NCBI GenBank assembly: GCA_023416895.1
Contig: JAEZGQ010000142.1
Span: 1 to 21,258 of the forward strand
Direction of reading: 5' to 3'
Source: Bacillota bacterium
GTDB lineage: Bacteria; Bacillota; Clostridia; Christensenellales; CAG-138
DNA: 21,258 bases
Shown here: piece by piece, positions 1 to 6,854 of the stretch
Layout: every line of letters begins with the position of its first letter
Position numbering within the stretch: the first letter of the stretch is position 1
Made by a program: the position numbers and the translations under genes
The notes under the pieces: model-generated
Told to the model about the DNA's origin: nothing
Seen by the model: the letters and a program-made list of their open reading frames with translations, nothing else
Database searches by the model: none

Positions 1-429
1 CCCTTGGGTACCATGATTCACTGCATCGAGCTCAAGCCCGGTAAGGGCGCGCTGCTTGTACGCAGCGCGGGAAACGCCGCCCAGCTCATGGCCAAGGAAG
101 GCGCTTATGCGCAAGTCAGGCTCCCGAGCGGCGAAGTGCGCCTCATCCCCATGAACGCAAAGGCGACCATCGGCCAGGTCGGCAACGTCGACCACGAGAA
201 CATTAAGCTCGGTAAGGCCGGTCGCACCCGCCATAAGGGCTTTAGGCCCACCGTACGCGGCAGCGTCATGAACCCCGTGGATCACCCGCACGGCGGCGGC
301 GAAGGTAAATCGCCCATCGGCCGTTCCGGCCCTGTGACCCCGTGGGGCAAGCCCGCTCTTGGCTACAAGACCCGCAAGACCAAGAACGCGAGCAACAAGT
401 TGATCGTCCGCCGTCGCAACGGCAAGTGA
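1..429 (+). CDS. rplB: 50S ribosomal protein L2, C-terminal part (5' end outside window)
   Basis: L2 is a primary 23S rRNA-binding protein of the large subunit, needed for subunit joining and peptidyl-transferase activity. The frame is open from base 1, so about 142 C-terminal residues are present and the N-terminal half lies upstream. The segment begins with the L2 signature around IELKPGKGALLVRSAGNAAQ. It contains the highly conserved loop MNPVDHPHGGGEGKSPIGR, with the histidine placed near the peptidyl-transferase centre, and ends in the usual basic tail NKLIVRRRNGK. The stop codon is 18 bases before rpsS. Order and spacing match the S10 operon. The identification is secure; only the start is missing. 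Confidence 0.98.
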   Translation, partial: PLGTMIHCIELKPGKGALLVRSAGNAAQLMAKEGAYAQVRLPSGEVRLIPMNAKATIGQVGNVDHENIKLGKAGRTRHKGFRPTVRGSVMNPVDHPHGGGEGKSPIGRSGPVTPWGKPALGYKTRKTKNASNKLIVRRRNGK

Positions 430-447
430 TAGCGAAAGGAGCACACC

Positions 448-729
448 ATGAGCAGGTCAATCAAAAAAGGACCGTTTGTCAGCGAGCGTCTGCTTGCACG
501 CATCACGGCCATGAACGCAAGCGGCAAGAAGCAGGTTGTTAAGACCTGGTCCCGCGCATCCACCATTTTCCCGGATATGGTCGGGCACACCATCGCCGTT
601 CACGACGGCAGGAAGCATGTTCCGGTGTACGTGACCGAGGAAATGGTCGGCCATAAGCTGGGCGAGTTCGCCCCCACCCGTACTTTCCGCGGCCACAGGG
701 GCTCCGAGAAGTCCACGGGCGGCAAATAA
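448..729 (+). CDS. rpsS: 30S ribosomal protein S19
   Basis: S19 sits in the head of the small subunit, pairs with S13 and contacts the A-site finger of 23S rRNA. The 93-residue product has the usual family length. It starts with SRSIKKGPFV and carries the conserved core PDMVGHTIAVHDGRKHVPVY followed by GHKLGEFAPTRTFRGH. The ATG at 448 follows an AAAGGAG ribosome binding site at good distance. It lies 18 bases after rplB and 15 before rplV, in standard S10-operon order. Confidence 0.98.
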   Translation: MSRSIKKGPFVSERLLARITAMNASGKKQVVKTWSRASTIFPDMVGHTIAVHDGRKHVPVYVTEEMVGHKLGEFAPTRTFRGHRGSEKSTGGK

Positions 730-744
730 AAGGAGGAAGCGAAA

Positions 745-1131
745 ATGGCAACCAGATCCAGAGAAAAAGCCGCGGCACGCCGCGAGAACGCCGATAAAAG
801 GCCCCGCGCGATCGCCCGTTATGTCAGGATATCCTCCCGCAAGATCAAGATCGTAGTTGATTTGATCCGCGGTAAGAGCGTGAAGGAAGCTCAGGCCATC
901 CTGATGTTCACACCCAAAGCGGCCAGCGAGCCCGTAGCGAAGCTCCTTAAGTCCGCCATTGCGAACGCCGAGAACAACCTCGATCTTTCCGCCGACACCC
1001 TCTACGTCGCGGAAGCGTACGCAAACCAAGGTCCGACGCTCAAACGCTTCACACCGCGCGCACAAGGAAGGGCAACGCCCATCCGCAAGCGCACGAGCCA
1101 TATCACGATCGTCTTGGACCAGGCTAAGTAA
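745..1131 (+). CDS. rplV: 50S ribosomal protein L22
   Basis: L22 binds 23S rRNA and its long beta-hairpin lines the peptide exit tunnel, a site where macrolide-resistance changes occur. The 128-residue product is longer than the roughly 110 residues usual in the family. The excess is a basic, alanine-rich N-terminal extension of about 20 residues (ATRSREKAAARRENADKR) before the conserved start of the fold, RAIARYVRISSRKIKIVVDLIRGK. The exit-tunnel hairpin region GPTLKRFTPRAQGRATPIRKRTSHI is intact. The start is supported by AAAGGAGG ending 8 bases before the ATG. It ends 10 bases before rpsC. Confidence 0.97.
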   Translation: MATRSREKAAARRENADKRPRAIARYVRISSRKIKIVVDLIRGKSVKEAQAILMFTPKAASEPVAKLLKSAIANAENNLDLSADTLYVAEAYANQGPTLKRFTPRAQGRATPIRKRTSHITIVLDQAK

Positions 1132-1141
1132 GGAGGGTTTT

Positions 1142-1786
1142 ATGGGACAGAAAGTAAATCCGAATGGTTTCCGCGTCGGCGTCATCAAGGATTGGAACAC
1201 GCGTTGGTACGCATCCAAAAAGGATTTTGCCGATTATCTCGTTGAAGATAAGAAAATCAGGGATCACCTGAAGAAGGTGCATTATGCCGCGGGCGTCTCC
1301 AAGATCGACATCGAGCGCGCCGCAAGCAAAATCACCGTAAGTATCCACACCGCACGCCCCGGCATGCTCATCGGCAAAGGCGGCGTAGGCGTGGACGCGA
1401 TCAAGGCGGATGTAACAGCGCTCGTGGGCAAGCCCGTGAACGTAAACATCCTCGAGATCCGCAACCCCGATGCAAACGCGCAGCTCGTGGCTGAGAACAT
1501 CGCAGCACAGCTCGAGAAGCGCATTTCCTTCCGCCGTGCGATGAAACAGGCCATGATGCGCGCCACCAAAGCCGGCGCAAAGGGCATCAAGCTTATGTGC
1601 TCCGGCCGCTTGGGCGGCGCGGAAATCGCCCGCAGAGAAGGTTATCACGAGGGCTCCATCCCCCTGCAGACCATGCGCGCCGATATCGAATACGGCTTTG
1701 CCGAGGCGCGTACCACTTACGGCCGTATAGGCTGCAAGGTTTGGATCTACAAGGGCGAAGTGCTCAACAGGCAGAAGAAAGCGTAA
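1142..1786 (+). CDS. rpsC: 30S ribosomal protein S3
   Basis: S3 lies at the mRNA entry channel of the 30S head and helps mRNA unwinding. I place the start at the ATG at 1142, which begins MGQKVNPNGFRVGVIKDWN and follows AAGGAGGG by a few bases. The frame is open further upstream, but that part overlaps rplV. The 214-residue product contains the KH domain with its GKGG loop (MLIGKGGVGVDAIK) and the conserved C-terminal half GRLGGAEIARREGYHEGSIPLQT. The family often reaches about 220-230 residues, so this version has a short tail. The next gene, rplP, begins 13 bases on. Confidence 0.97.
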   Translation: MGQKVNPNGFRVGVIKDWNTRWYASKKDFADYLVEDKKIRDHLKKVHYAAGVSKIDIERAASKITVSIHTARPGMLIGKGGVGVDAIKADVTALVGKPVNVNILEIRNPDANAQLVAENIAAQLEKRISFRRAMKQAMMRATKAGAKGIKLMCSGRLGGAEIARREGYHEGSIPLQTMRADIEYGFAEARTTYGRIGCKVWIYKGEVLNRQKKA

Positions 1787-1799
1787 GGAGGCAATAACC

Positions 1800-2240
1800 A
1801 TGTTGATGCCGAAGAGAGTAAAACGCAGGAGAGTACACCGCGGCCGTATGAAGGGCACCGCCCACCGCGGAAATACCATCACCTACGGCGAATATGGTCT
1901 TGTTGCCACCGAACCCGCATGGGTCACAAGCAACCAGATCGAGGCTGCCCGTATCGCGATGACGCGTTACATCAAGCGCGGTGGCCAGGTATGGATCAAA
2001 ATCTTCCCCGATAAGCCGGTTACCGAAAAACCCGCCGAAACCCGCATGGGCAGCGGCAAGGGTTCTCCGGAATACTGGGTTGCGGTGGTCAAGCCCGGCC
2101 GCGTGATGTTCGAGATCGCAGGCGTTGAAGAGGAAGTTGCGCACGAGGCGCTTCGCTTGGCGCTCCATAAGCTCCCCCTCAAGGGCAAGGTCATTAAGAA
2201 GGAAAACAACGAGGTAGGCGGTGAGAGCGATGAAGGCTAA
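1800..2240 (+). CDS. rplP: 50S ribosomal protein L16
   Basis: L16 binds near the A-site tRNA elbow and helps organise the peptidyl-transferase centre. The 146-residue product starts with the typical MLMPKRVKRRRVHRGRMKG and contains RYIKRGGQVWIKIFPDKPVT and RMGSGKGSPEYWVAVVKPGR, all hallmarks of the family. The ATG at 1800 follows AAGGAGG. The last codons overlap the start of rpmC, which suggests translational coupling of L16 and L29. Confidence 0.98.
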   Translation: MLMPKRVKRRRVHRGRMKGTAHRGNTITYGEYGLVATEPAWVTSNQIEAARIAMTRYIKRGGQVWIKIFPDKPVTEKPAETRMGSGKGSPEYWVAVVKPGRVMFEIAGVEEEVAHEALRLALHKLPLKGKVIKKENNEVGGESDEG

Positions 2241-2430
2241 CGAACTGAGAAAGATGACGACGGAAGAGCTCACGGCAAAGGAAAAAGAGCTGAAGACCGA
2301 GCTTTTCAACCTCCGCTTCCAATTGGCCGTCGGCCAGCTCACCAATCCCCAAAGGATCCGTGAGTGCAAAAAGGATGTTGCCCGTGTGAAGACGCTCCTT
2401 TGCGAGCGCTCGCTCAAGGCGGCCGAGTAG
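2230..2430 (+). CDS. rpmC: 50S ribosomal protein L29
   Basis: L29 is a small two-helix protein near the exit of the peptide tunnel, next to L23, where nascent-chain factors dock. I chose the ATG at 2230 (MKANELRKMTTEELTAKEKE, 66 residues) because L29 proteins usually begin MKANEL. A GTG at 2221 would add three residues and cannot be excluded. The motif LFNLRFQLAVGQLTNPQRIRECKKDVARVKT is diagnostic. The start lies inside the last codons of rplP (11-base overlap), and the ribosome binding site GGTGAG lies within rplP. Confidence 0.95.
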   Translation: MKANELRKMTTEELTAKEKELKTELFNLRFQLAVGQLTNPQRIRECKKDVARVKTLLCERSLKAAE

Positions 2431-2449
2431 CTGAAAGGAGGATTACACC

Positions 2450-2707
2450 GTGGAACAAAGAGGTTTTCGCAAAACGCGCGTAGGCGTTGTGGTCAGCGAT
2501 AAAATGGATAAAACCATCGTCGTGGCGATCAAAACCAAGGTCCGTCACCCCCTCTACGGGAAAATGGTCAACCGTACCCGCAAGTTCAAGGCCCATGATG
2601 AGGAGAACGCCTGCGGCATCGGCGACACCGTTGAAATTATGGAAACCCGCCCCCTGAGCAAGGATAAGCGCTGGAGGCTCGTCACGATCATAGAGAACGC
2701 CAAGTAA
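2450..2707 (+). CDS. rpsQ: 30S ribosomal protein S17
   Basis: S17 is an OB-fold primary 16S rRNA-binding protein of the 30S body. The start is a GTG at 2450, preceded by AAAGGAGG about 8 bases upstream. The 85-residue product has the family length and the signature GVVVSDKMDKTIVVAIKTKVRHPLYGK, followed by RTRKFKAHDEEN and the strand containing ETRPLSKDKRWRLV. It sits between rpmC and rplN as expected for the spc/S10 junction in Bacillota. Confidence 0.98.
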   Translation: MEQRGFRKTRVGVVVSDKMDKTIVVAIKTKVRHPLYGKMVNRTRKFKAHDEENACGIGDTVEIMETRPLSKDKRWRLVTIIENAK

Positions 2708-2728
2708 GCCTGAAAGGAGGACCCGAGC

Positions 2729-3097
2729 ATGATTCAGCCACAGACAAGGTTAAAGGTTGCCGATAACAGCGGCGCCAAGGAAATAATGTGCATCCGCGTG
2801 CTTGGCGGCTCGTTCCGCCGCAGCGCGAACATCGGCGACGTGATCGTAGCGGCGGTAAAATCCGCTTCGCCCGGCGGCGCCGTAAAGAAGAAGGACGTTG
2901 TGAAAGCGGTCATCGTGCGTACCGTATCCGGCCTCCAGAGGCCTGATGGCAGCTACATCCGCTTCGACGACAACGCGGCGGTCATCATCAACGATCAGAA
3001 GCAGCCCCGCGGCACCCGTATCTTTGGGCCCGTCGCGAGGGAGCTGCGCGAGAAGGATTACATGAAGATCGTATCCCTCGCGCCCGAAGTGCTTTAA
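2729..3097 (+). CDS. rplN: 50S ribosomal protein L14
   Basis: L14 lies at the subunit interface and forms bridges to 16S rRNA; it is also the docking site for the silencing factor RsfS. The product has exactly the usual 122 residues. It begins MIQPQTRLKVADNSGAKEIM and includes RFDDNAAVIINDQKQPRGTRIFGPVARELR. The ribosome binding site is AAAGGAGG, 9 bases before the ATG. Confidence 0.98.
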   Translation: MIQPQTRLKVADNSGAKEIMCIRVLGGSFRRSANIGDVIVAAVKSASPGGAVKKKDVVKAVIVRTVSGLQRPDGSYIRFDDNAAVIINDQKQPRGTRIFGPVARELREKDYMKIVSLAPEVL

Positions 3098-3110
3098 TGG
3101 AGGATATCCA

Positions 3111-3428
3111 ATGAAGAAGCTGAATGTGAAAAGAGACGACACCGTTGTCGTCATCACGGGCAAAGACAAGGGCAAAAAGGGTAAGGTTATGACCGCGCAT
3201 CCCGAAGAGGGCCGCGTGGTGGTGCAGAACGTAAACATGGTTACGCGCCACACCAAACCCCGCAAGCAGGGCCAGCAGGGCGGCCGCCTCCATAAGGAAG
3301 GCGCCGTGGATGCGTCCAACGTGATGCTTGTATGCCCCAAGTGCGATAAGCCCACCCGCGTCGGCCATGCCGTTTCGGGCGAGAAGAAAGTCCGCATCTG
3401 CAAGCAGTGCGGCAAGAACATTGACTAA
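3111..3428 (+). CDS. rplX: 50S ribosomal protein L24
   Basis: L24 is an assembly initiator that binds the 5' domain of 23S rRNA. The 105-residue product opens with a KOW motif (DDTVVVITGKDKGKKGKVM) and contains the conserved VNMVTRHTKPRKQGQQGG. The C-terminal part has two CxxC pairs (CPKC and CKQC), a zinc-ribbon-like form found in many Gram-positive L24 proteins; zinc binding itself is inferred. The ATG at 3111 follows GGAGG. Confidence 0.98.
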   Translation: MKKLNVKRDDTVVVITGKDKGKKGKVMTAHPEEGRVVVQNVNMVTRHTKPRKQGQQGGRLHKEGAVDASNVMLVCPKCDKPTRVGHAVSGEKKVRICKQCGKNID

Positions 3429-3448
3429 GGCAGAAGGAGGAAAAGACA

Positions 3449-4069
3449 GTGGCTAAAAAAGAAACCGCGTCTCAGGCGCCTGCCAAGAAGAAAAAGGCAG
3501 CGGAAGAAGCCAAGGCTTTTACCGGCTCTGCCCGCCTGAAAGTGAAATACACCGAAGAAGTCACGGCGCAGCTGAAGGAAAAGTTCGGCTACGAAAACGT
3601 GATGGAGATCCCCAGGCTCGAGAAAATCGTTCTCAACATGCGCTTGGGTTCCGATAAGGACAACCCCAAGGCCATCGAGGCCGCCGTGGATGAACTCACC
3701 CAGATCGCTGGCCAGAAGGCCGTTGTGACCAAGGCCAAAAAGTCCGTCGCGAACTTCAAGGTGCGCGAGGGCATGACCATCGGCGCAAAGGTCACACTGC
3801 ACGGCGACCGCATGTTTTACTTTGCCGACAAGCTGATGAACATCGTGCTTCCCCGCGTGCGCGACTTCCGCGGCGTGTCCCAGAAGAGCTTCGACGGGCG
3901 TGGCAACTACGCGCTTGGTGTGAAGGAACAGCTGATCTTCCCCGAGATCAACTACGACGAAATCGATAAGATCCGCGGTATGGACATCGTGTTCGTCACC
4001 ACCGCCAAGACCGACGAAGAAGCCAAAGAACTTCTTAGGCTTCTGGGAATGCCTTTTGAACAGGCTTGA
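3449..4069 (+). CDS. rplE: 50S ribosomal protein L5 with lysine/alanine-rich N-terminal extension
   Basis: L5 binds 5S rRNA and contacts the P-site tRNA elbow. The start is a GTG at 3449 after AAGGAGG. At 206 residues it is about 27 longer than the usual 179-180. The excess is an N-terminal segment rich in Lys, Ala and Glu (AKKETASQAPAKKKKAAEEA) before the family start RLKVKYTEEVTAQLKEKFGY. The rest is canonical: PRLEKIVLNMRLG, the KARKS-like AKKSVANFKVREGMTIGAKVTL, and GRGNYALGVKEQLIFPEINYD. The extension is disordered-looking and could contact rRNA, which is inference. Confidence 0.97.
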   Translation: MAKKETASQAPAKKKKAAEEAKAFTGSARLKVKYTEEVTAQLKEKFGYENVMEIPRLEKIVLNMRLGSDKDNPKAIEAAVDELTQIAGQKAVVTKAKKSVANFKVREGMTIGAKVTLHGDRMFYFADKLMNIVLPRVRDFRGVSQKSFDGRGNYALGVKEQLIFPEINYDEIDKIRGMDIVFVTTAKTDEEAKELLRLLGMPFEQA

Positions 4070-4087
4070 CAAGGAGGAAGTAATTAA

Positions 4088-4273
4088 GTGGCTAAGACAA
4101 GCATGAAAATCAGGCAGGCGCGCCCCGCAAAGTTCTCGACCAGGGCGTACACCCGCTGCCGCATCTGCGGCCGTCCCCACTCCGTGCTTCGCAAGTATGG
4201 TATTTGCCGCATCTGCTTCCGCGTGCTGGCGCACAAGGGTGAAATCCCTGGCGTCCGCAAGGCAAGCTGGTAA
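4088..4273 (+). CDS. rpsZ: 30S ribosomal protein S14, zinc-binding type Z
   Basis: S14 is required for late assembly of the 30S head. This is the short 61-residue zinc form. Cysteines 24, 27, 40 and 43 form a CxxC-x12-CxxC knuckle (CRICG ... CRICF). The ending GEIPGVRKASW is diagnostic of the type. The start is a GTG at 4088 with AAGGAGG about 9 bases upstream. Many Bacillota keep a second, zinc-free rpsN elsewhere that is used under zinc starvation; none is visible in this window. Confidence 0.97.
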   Translation: MAKTSMKIRQARPAKFSTRAYTRCRICGRPHSVLRKYGICRICFRVLAHKGEIPGVRKASW

Positions 4274-4296
4274 GTGGGCGAAAGGAGGAAATTGAG

Positions 4297-4695
4297 ATGT
4301 TAGTAACGGATCCTATTGCCGATATGCTCACCCGCATCCGCAACGCGCTCGTTGCCAGGCATGAGGAAGTTGATATTCCGGCTTCCACCCTCAAAAAGGC
4401 CATCGCCGAGATTCTTCTCGCCGAAGGCTACATCAAGGGTTTTGATATGCGCCAGGACGGCGTGGCGAAGTACATCCATGTGACGCTCAAGTACGGTCCC
4501 AACAAGACCCGCGTCATCACCGGCCTCAAGCGTATCTCTAAGCCTGGTCTTCGCGTTTACGCCCGCAAGGATAAGCTGCCCAAGGTACTCAACGGCCTCG
4601 GCATCGCCATCCTTTCGACTTCGCGCGGCATCATGACCGACCGCGAGGCCCGCAAACAGGGCATCGGCGGCGAAGTGCTCGCGTACATCTGGTAA
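4297..4695 (+). CDS. rpsH: 30S ribosomal protein S8
   Basis: S8 binds helix 21 of 16S rRNA in the central domain and, in enterobacteria, represses spc-operon translation. The 132-residue product has the family start TDPIADMLTRIRNA and the conserved ending STSRGIMTDREARKQGIGGE. The ATG at 4297 follows AAAGGAGG. It is followed by a 55-base gap before rplF, longer than most in this cluster, with only a weak 5-bp inverted repeat in it. Confidence 0.98.
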   Translation: MLVTDPIADMLTRIRNALVARHEEVDIPASTLKKAIAEILLAEGYIKGFDMRQDGVAKYIHVTLKYGPNKTRVITGLKRISKPGLRVYARKDKLPKVLNGLGIAILSTSRGIMTDREARKQGIGGEVLAYIW

Positions 4696-4750
4696 TTCAG
4701 GGCGAACAGAACCAATCGCATTTACAAACGATTTCATGGAGGTGTAAAGC

Positions 4751-5299
4751 ATGTCACGAATCGGAAAACTTCCGATTACCATCCCTGGCGGAGTGACAAT
4801 CACGGTCGGCGACGATAACACCGTGACTGTAAAAGGCCCCAAGGGGCAGTTGAGTGAAAAGATCTCCTCTTTGATCGAGATCAAAGAGGAAAACGCCGTG
4901 CTTACGGTAACGCGCACCAGCGACTCTAAGGAGCACCGTTCGCTCCACGGCCTGAGCCGCACGCTTATCAACAATATGGTCGTCGGCACCACTGCGGGCT
5001 TCCAAAAGAACCTCGACATCGTCGGCACCGGTTACAAGGCGCAAAAGCAAGGCAACAAGCTGGTGCTTAACGTCGGATATTCCCATCCTGTTGAATTTGT
5101 TGAGCCCGACGGCATCACCTTTGAGGTTCCGGCGCCGAACAAAGTCATCGTGAAGGGCATCAACAAGCAGCAGGTCGGTCAAATAGCGGCCGACATCCGC
5201 GCGGTGCGTGAGCCGGAACCCTACAAGGGCAAGGGCATCAAATACGACTATGAAGTCGTGCGCCGCAAGGAAGGCAAGACCGGTAAGACCGGCAAATAA
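4751..5299 (+). CDS. rplF: 50S ribosomal protein L6
   Basis: L6 binds near the sarcin-ricin loop and the factor-binding site. The 182-residue product has the usual two-lobed family layout. It begins MSRIGKLPITIPGGVTI and ends with the signature EPEPYKGKGIKYDYEVVRRKEGK. A short lysine/threonine/glycine tail (KTGKTGK) follows. The ribosome binding site GGAGGT lies 7 bases before the ATG. Confidence 0.98.
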   Translation: MSRIGKLPITIPGGVTITVGDDNTVTVKGPKGQLSEKISSLIEIKEENAVLTVTRTSDSKEHRSLHGLSRTLINNMVVGTTAGFQKNLDIVGTGYKAQKQGNKLVLNVGYSHPVEFVEPDGITFEVPAPNKVIVKGINKQQVGQIAADIRAVREPEPYKGKGIKYDYEVVRRKEGKTGKTGK

Positions 5300-5322
5300 G
5301 CGCAGAGAAGGAGTGACAACGC

Positions 5323-5691
5323 ATGATTTCAAAGATCGACAAAAACAGTGTGCGTAAAGCTCGTCACGACCGTTCCCGCAGGCATATTGCCGGGACGACC
5401 GAGCGGCCGAGGCTGAACGTTTACCGCAGCCTCAAGCACATTTACGCGCAGGTCATCGACGACGGCGTGGGACACACGCTTGCCTCCGCCTCCACGCTGG
5501 ATCCCGAACTGAAGGCCAAGCTCGAGGGCAAAAACAAGAAGGAAGCCGCGACAATCATCGGCGAAGCCGTTGCCGCGCGCGCGCTCGAAAAGGGCATTCA
5601 AAAGGTTGTTTTTGACCGCGGCGGTTACCTTTATACCGGCCGCGTCGCGGAAGTGGCAGCCGGCGCTCGCAAGGGCGGACTGGATTTCTGA
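5323..5691 (+). CDS. rplR: 50S ribosomal protein L18
   Basis: L18 binds 5S rRNA and joins it to the large subunit with L5. The 122-residue product matches family length, with RHRR-like N-terminus KARHDRSRRHIAGTTERPRL, the core NVYRSLKHIYAQVIDD and the signature FDRGGYLYTGRVAEVAAGAR near the C-terminus. It lies 23 bases after rplF and 11 before rpsE. Confidence 0.98.
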   Translation: MISKIDKNSVRKARHDRSRRHIAGTTERPRLNVYRSLKHIYAQVIDDGVGHTLASASTLDPELKAKLEGKNKKEAATIIGEAVAARALEKGIQKVVFDRGGYLYTGRVAEVAAGARKGGLDF

Positions 5692-5702
5692 GGAGGTAGA
5701 AG

Positions 5703-6203
5703 ATGAAGCGTATTGATCCATCCACAATGGATTTGAAAGAAAAGCTCGTTTCGATCAACCGCGTAGCCAAGGTCGTTAAGGGCGGCCGCAATTTCCGTTT
5801 CTCCGCGCTTATGGTCGTGGGTGACGGCAATGGCCACGTGGGCGTCGGTATGGGCAAAGCGGCTGAAATCCCCGAAGCCGTGCGCAAGGGCATTGAAGAC
5901 GCAAAGCGCCACATGGTAGAAGTTCCCCTCGTGGGTACCACCATTCCGCACGCTGTGGAAGGCAAGTTCGGCAAGGGCCATGTACGCATGCTCCCCGCCG
6001 AAGCAGGTACCGGCGTTATCGCGGGCGGCCCCGTCCGTGCGGTACTGGAAGCTGTCGGCGTGAGGGATATCCGCACCAAGAGCTACGGCTCCAACAACCC
6101 CGCCAACTGCGTGAAGGCTACCTTGGACGGCCTTACCCAGCTTCGCACCGCCGAGCAGATCGCTCGCCTGCGTGGCAAGACCGTTGAAGAGATCCTCGGT
6201 TGA
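5703..6203 (+). CDS. rpsE: 30S ribosomal protein S5
   Basis: S5 lies at the mRNA entry site and contributes to decoding accuracy; changes in its loop near VAKVVKGGR give spectinomycin resistance. The 166-residue product has family length, the double-stranded-RNA-binding-like N-terminal fold (RVAKVVKGGRNFRFSALMVV) and the C-terminal motif AGGPVRAVLEAVGVRDIRTK with YGSNNPANCVKATLDGL. The ribosome binding site GGAGGTAG precedes the ATG at 5703. Confidence 0.98.
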   Translation: MKRIDPSTMDLKEKLVSINRVAKVVKGGRNFRFSALMVVGDGNGHVGVGMGKAAEIPEAVRKGIEDAKRHMVEVPLVGTTIPHAVEGKFGKGHVRMLPAEAGTGVIAGGPVRAVLEAVGVRDIRTKSYGSNNPANCVKATLDGLTQLRTAEQIARLRGKTVEEILG

Positions 6204-6219
6204 CAAGGAGGAACGAAAA

Positions 6220-6399
6220 ATGGCTAACCTGAAAATAACGCTCGCCAAGAGCACCATCGGCGCGCTCAAGGATCAGCAGGCGACCGTGAAGGCGCTGGGC
6301 CTCAAAAAGACCAACAGCACCGTCGTACAGCCCGATAACGCCTGCATCCGCGGCATGATCTTCAAGGTGAGGCACCTTGTCAAGGTTGAAGAAGTATAA
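6220..6399 (+). CDS. rpmD: 50S ribosomal protein L30
   Basis: L30 is a small late-assembling large-subunit protein. I placed the start at the ATG at 6220 (MANLKITLAKSTIGALKDQQ, 59 residues) because this matches the family length of about 60 and follows AAGGAGG by 8 bases. An in-frame ATG further upstream at 6172 lies inside rpsE and is not needed. The conserved LGLKKTNSTVVQPDNACIRGM is present. Confidence 0.97.
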   Translation: MANLKITLAKSTIGALKDQQATVKALGLKKTNSTVVQPDNACIRGMIFKVRHLVKVEEV

Positions 6400-6413
6400 C
6401 GGGAGGTTTCACG

Positions 6414-6854
6414 ATGAAGTTACATGAGTTAAGACCCCCGGAGGGCTCGACAAGCGCGAAAAAGCGCGTCGGCCGCGGCGTCGGTTCCGGCCTCGGCAAA
6501 ACCTCCGCAAAAGGCCATAAGGGCCAAAAGGCCCGTAGCGGCAGCAAGAAAAACGGCTTTGAAGGCGGCCAGATGCCCCTCGCACGCCGTTTGCCCAAGC
6601 GCGGCTTCACGAACATCTTCGCGAAGGAATACACCATCATCAACATCAGCCAGCTCAACGATCTGGCCGAAGGCACTGTGGTGGACGCAGCCCTCCTCAA
6701 GCAGGAAGGCATTATCAGCAAAATCGAAAAGGACGGCCTCAAGGTTCTGGGCCGCGGTGAACTCACAAAGCGCTTGAATGTTAAGGCTGCAAAGTTTTCG
6801 GAGACAGCCCAGAAAGCCATTGAGGCCGCGGGCGGAACTGTTGAGGTGCTCTGA
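6414..6854 (+). CDS. rplO: 50S ribosomal protein L15
   Basis: L15 is a late-assembly protein with a long, glycine-rich basic N-terminal extension that threads through 23S rRNA. The 146-residue product shows this clearly: LRPPEGSTSAKKRVGRGVGSG, then KGHKGQKARSG and FEGGQMPLARRLPKRGF. The C-terminal globular part ends AAGGTVEVL. Its TGA stop overlaps the secY ATG by one base, so L15 and SecY translation are probably coupled, as in most bacteria. Confidence 0.98.
   Translation: MKLHELRPPEGSTSAKKRVGRGVGSGLGKTSAKGHKGQKARSGSKKNGFEGGQMPLARRLPKRGFTNIFAKEYTIINISQLNDLAEGTVVDAALLKQEGIISKIEKDGLKVLGRGELTKRLNVKAAKFSETAQKAIEAAGGTVEVL

Noticed and set aside
457..1218. Long - strand frames antisense to the ribosomal genes (also 6380-7990 and 10431-11867)
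   Set aside because: They are mirror images of GC-rich, strongly codon-biased genes on the + strand and have no start signals or family patterns.
4696..4750. 55-base rpsH-rplF gap as a regulatory site
   Set aside because: Only a 5-bp inverted repeat (AATCG/CGATT) is present; nothing supports a protein-binding site or promoter.
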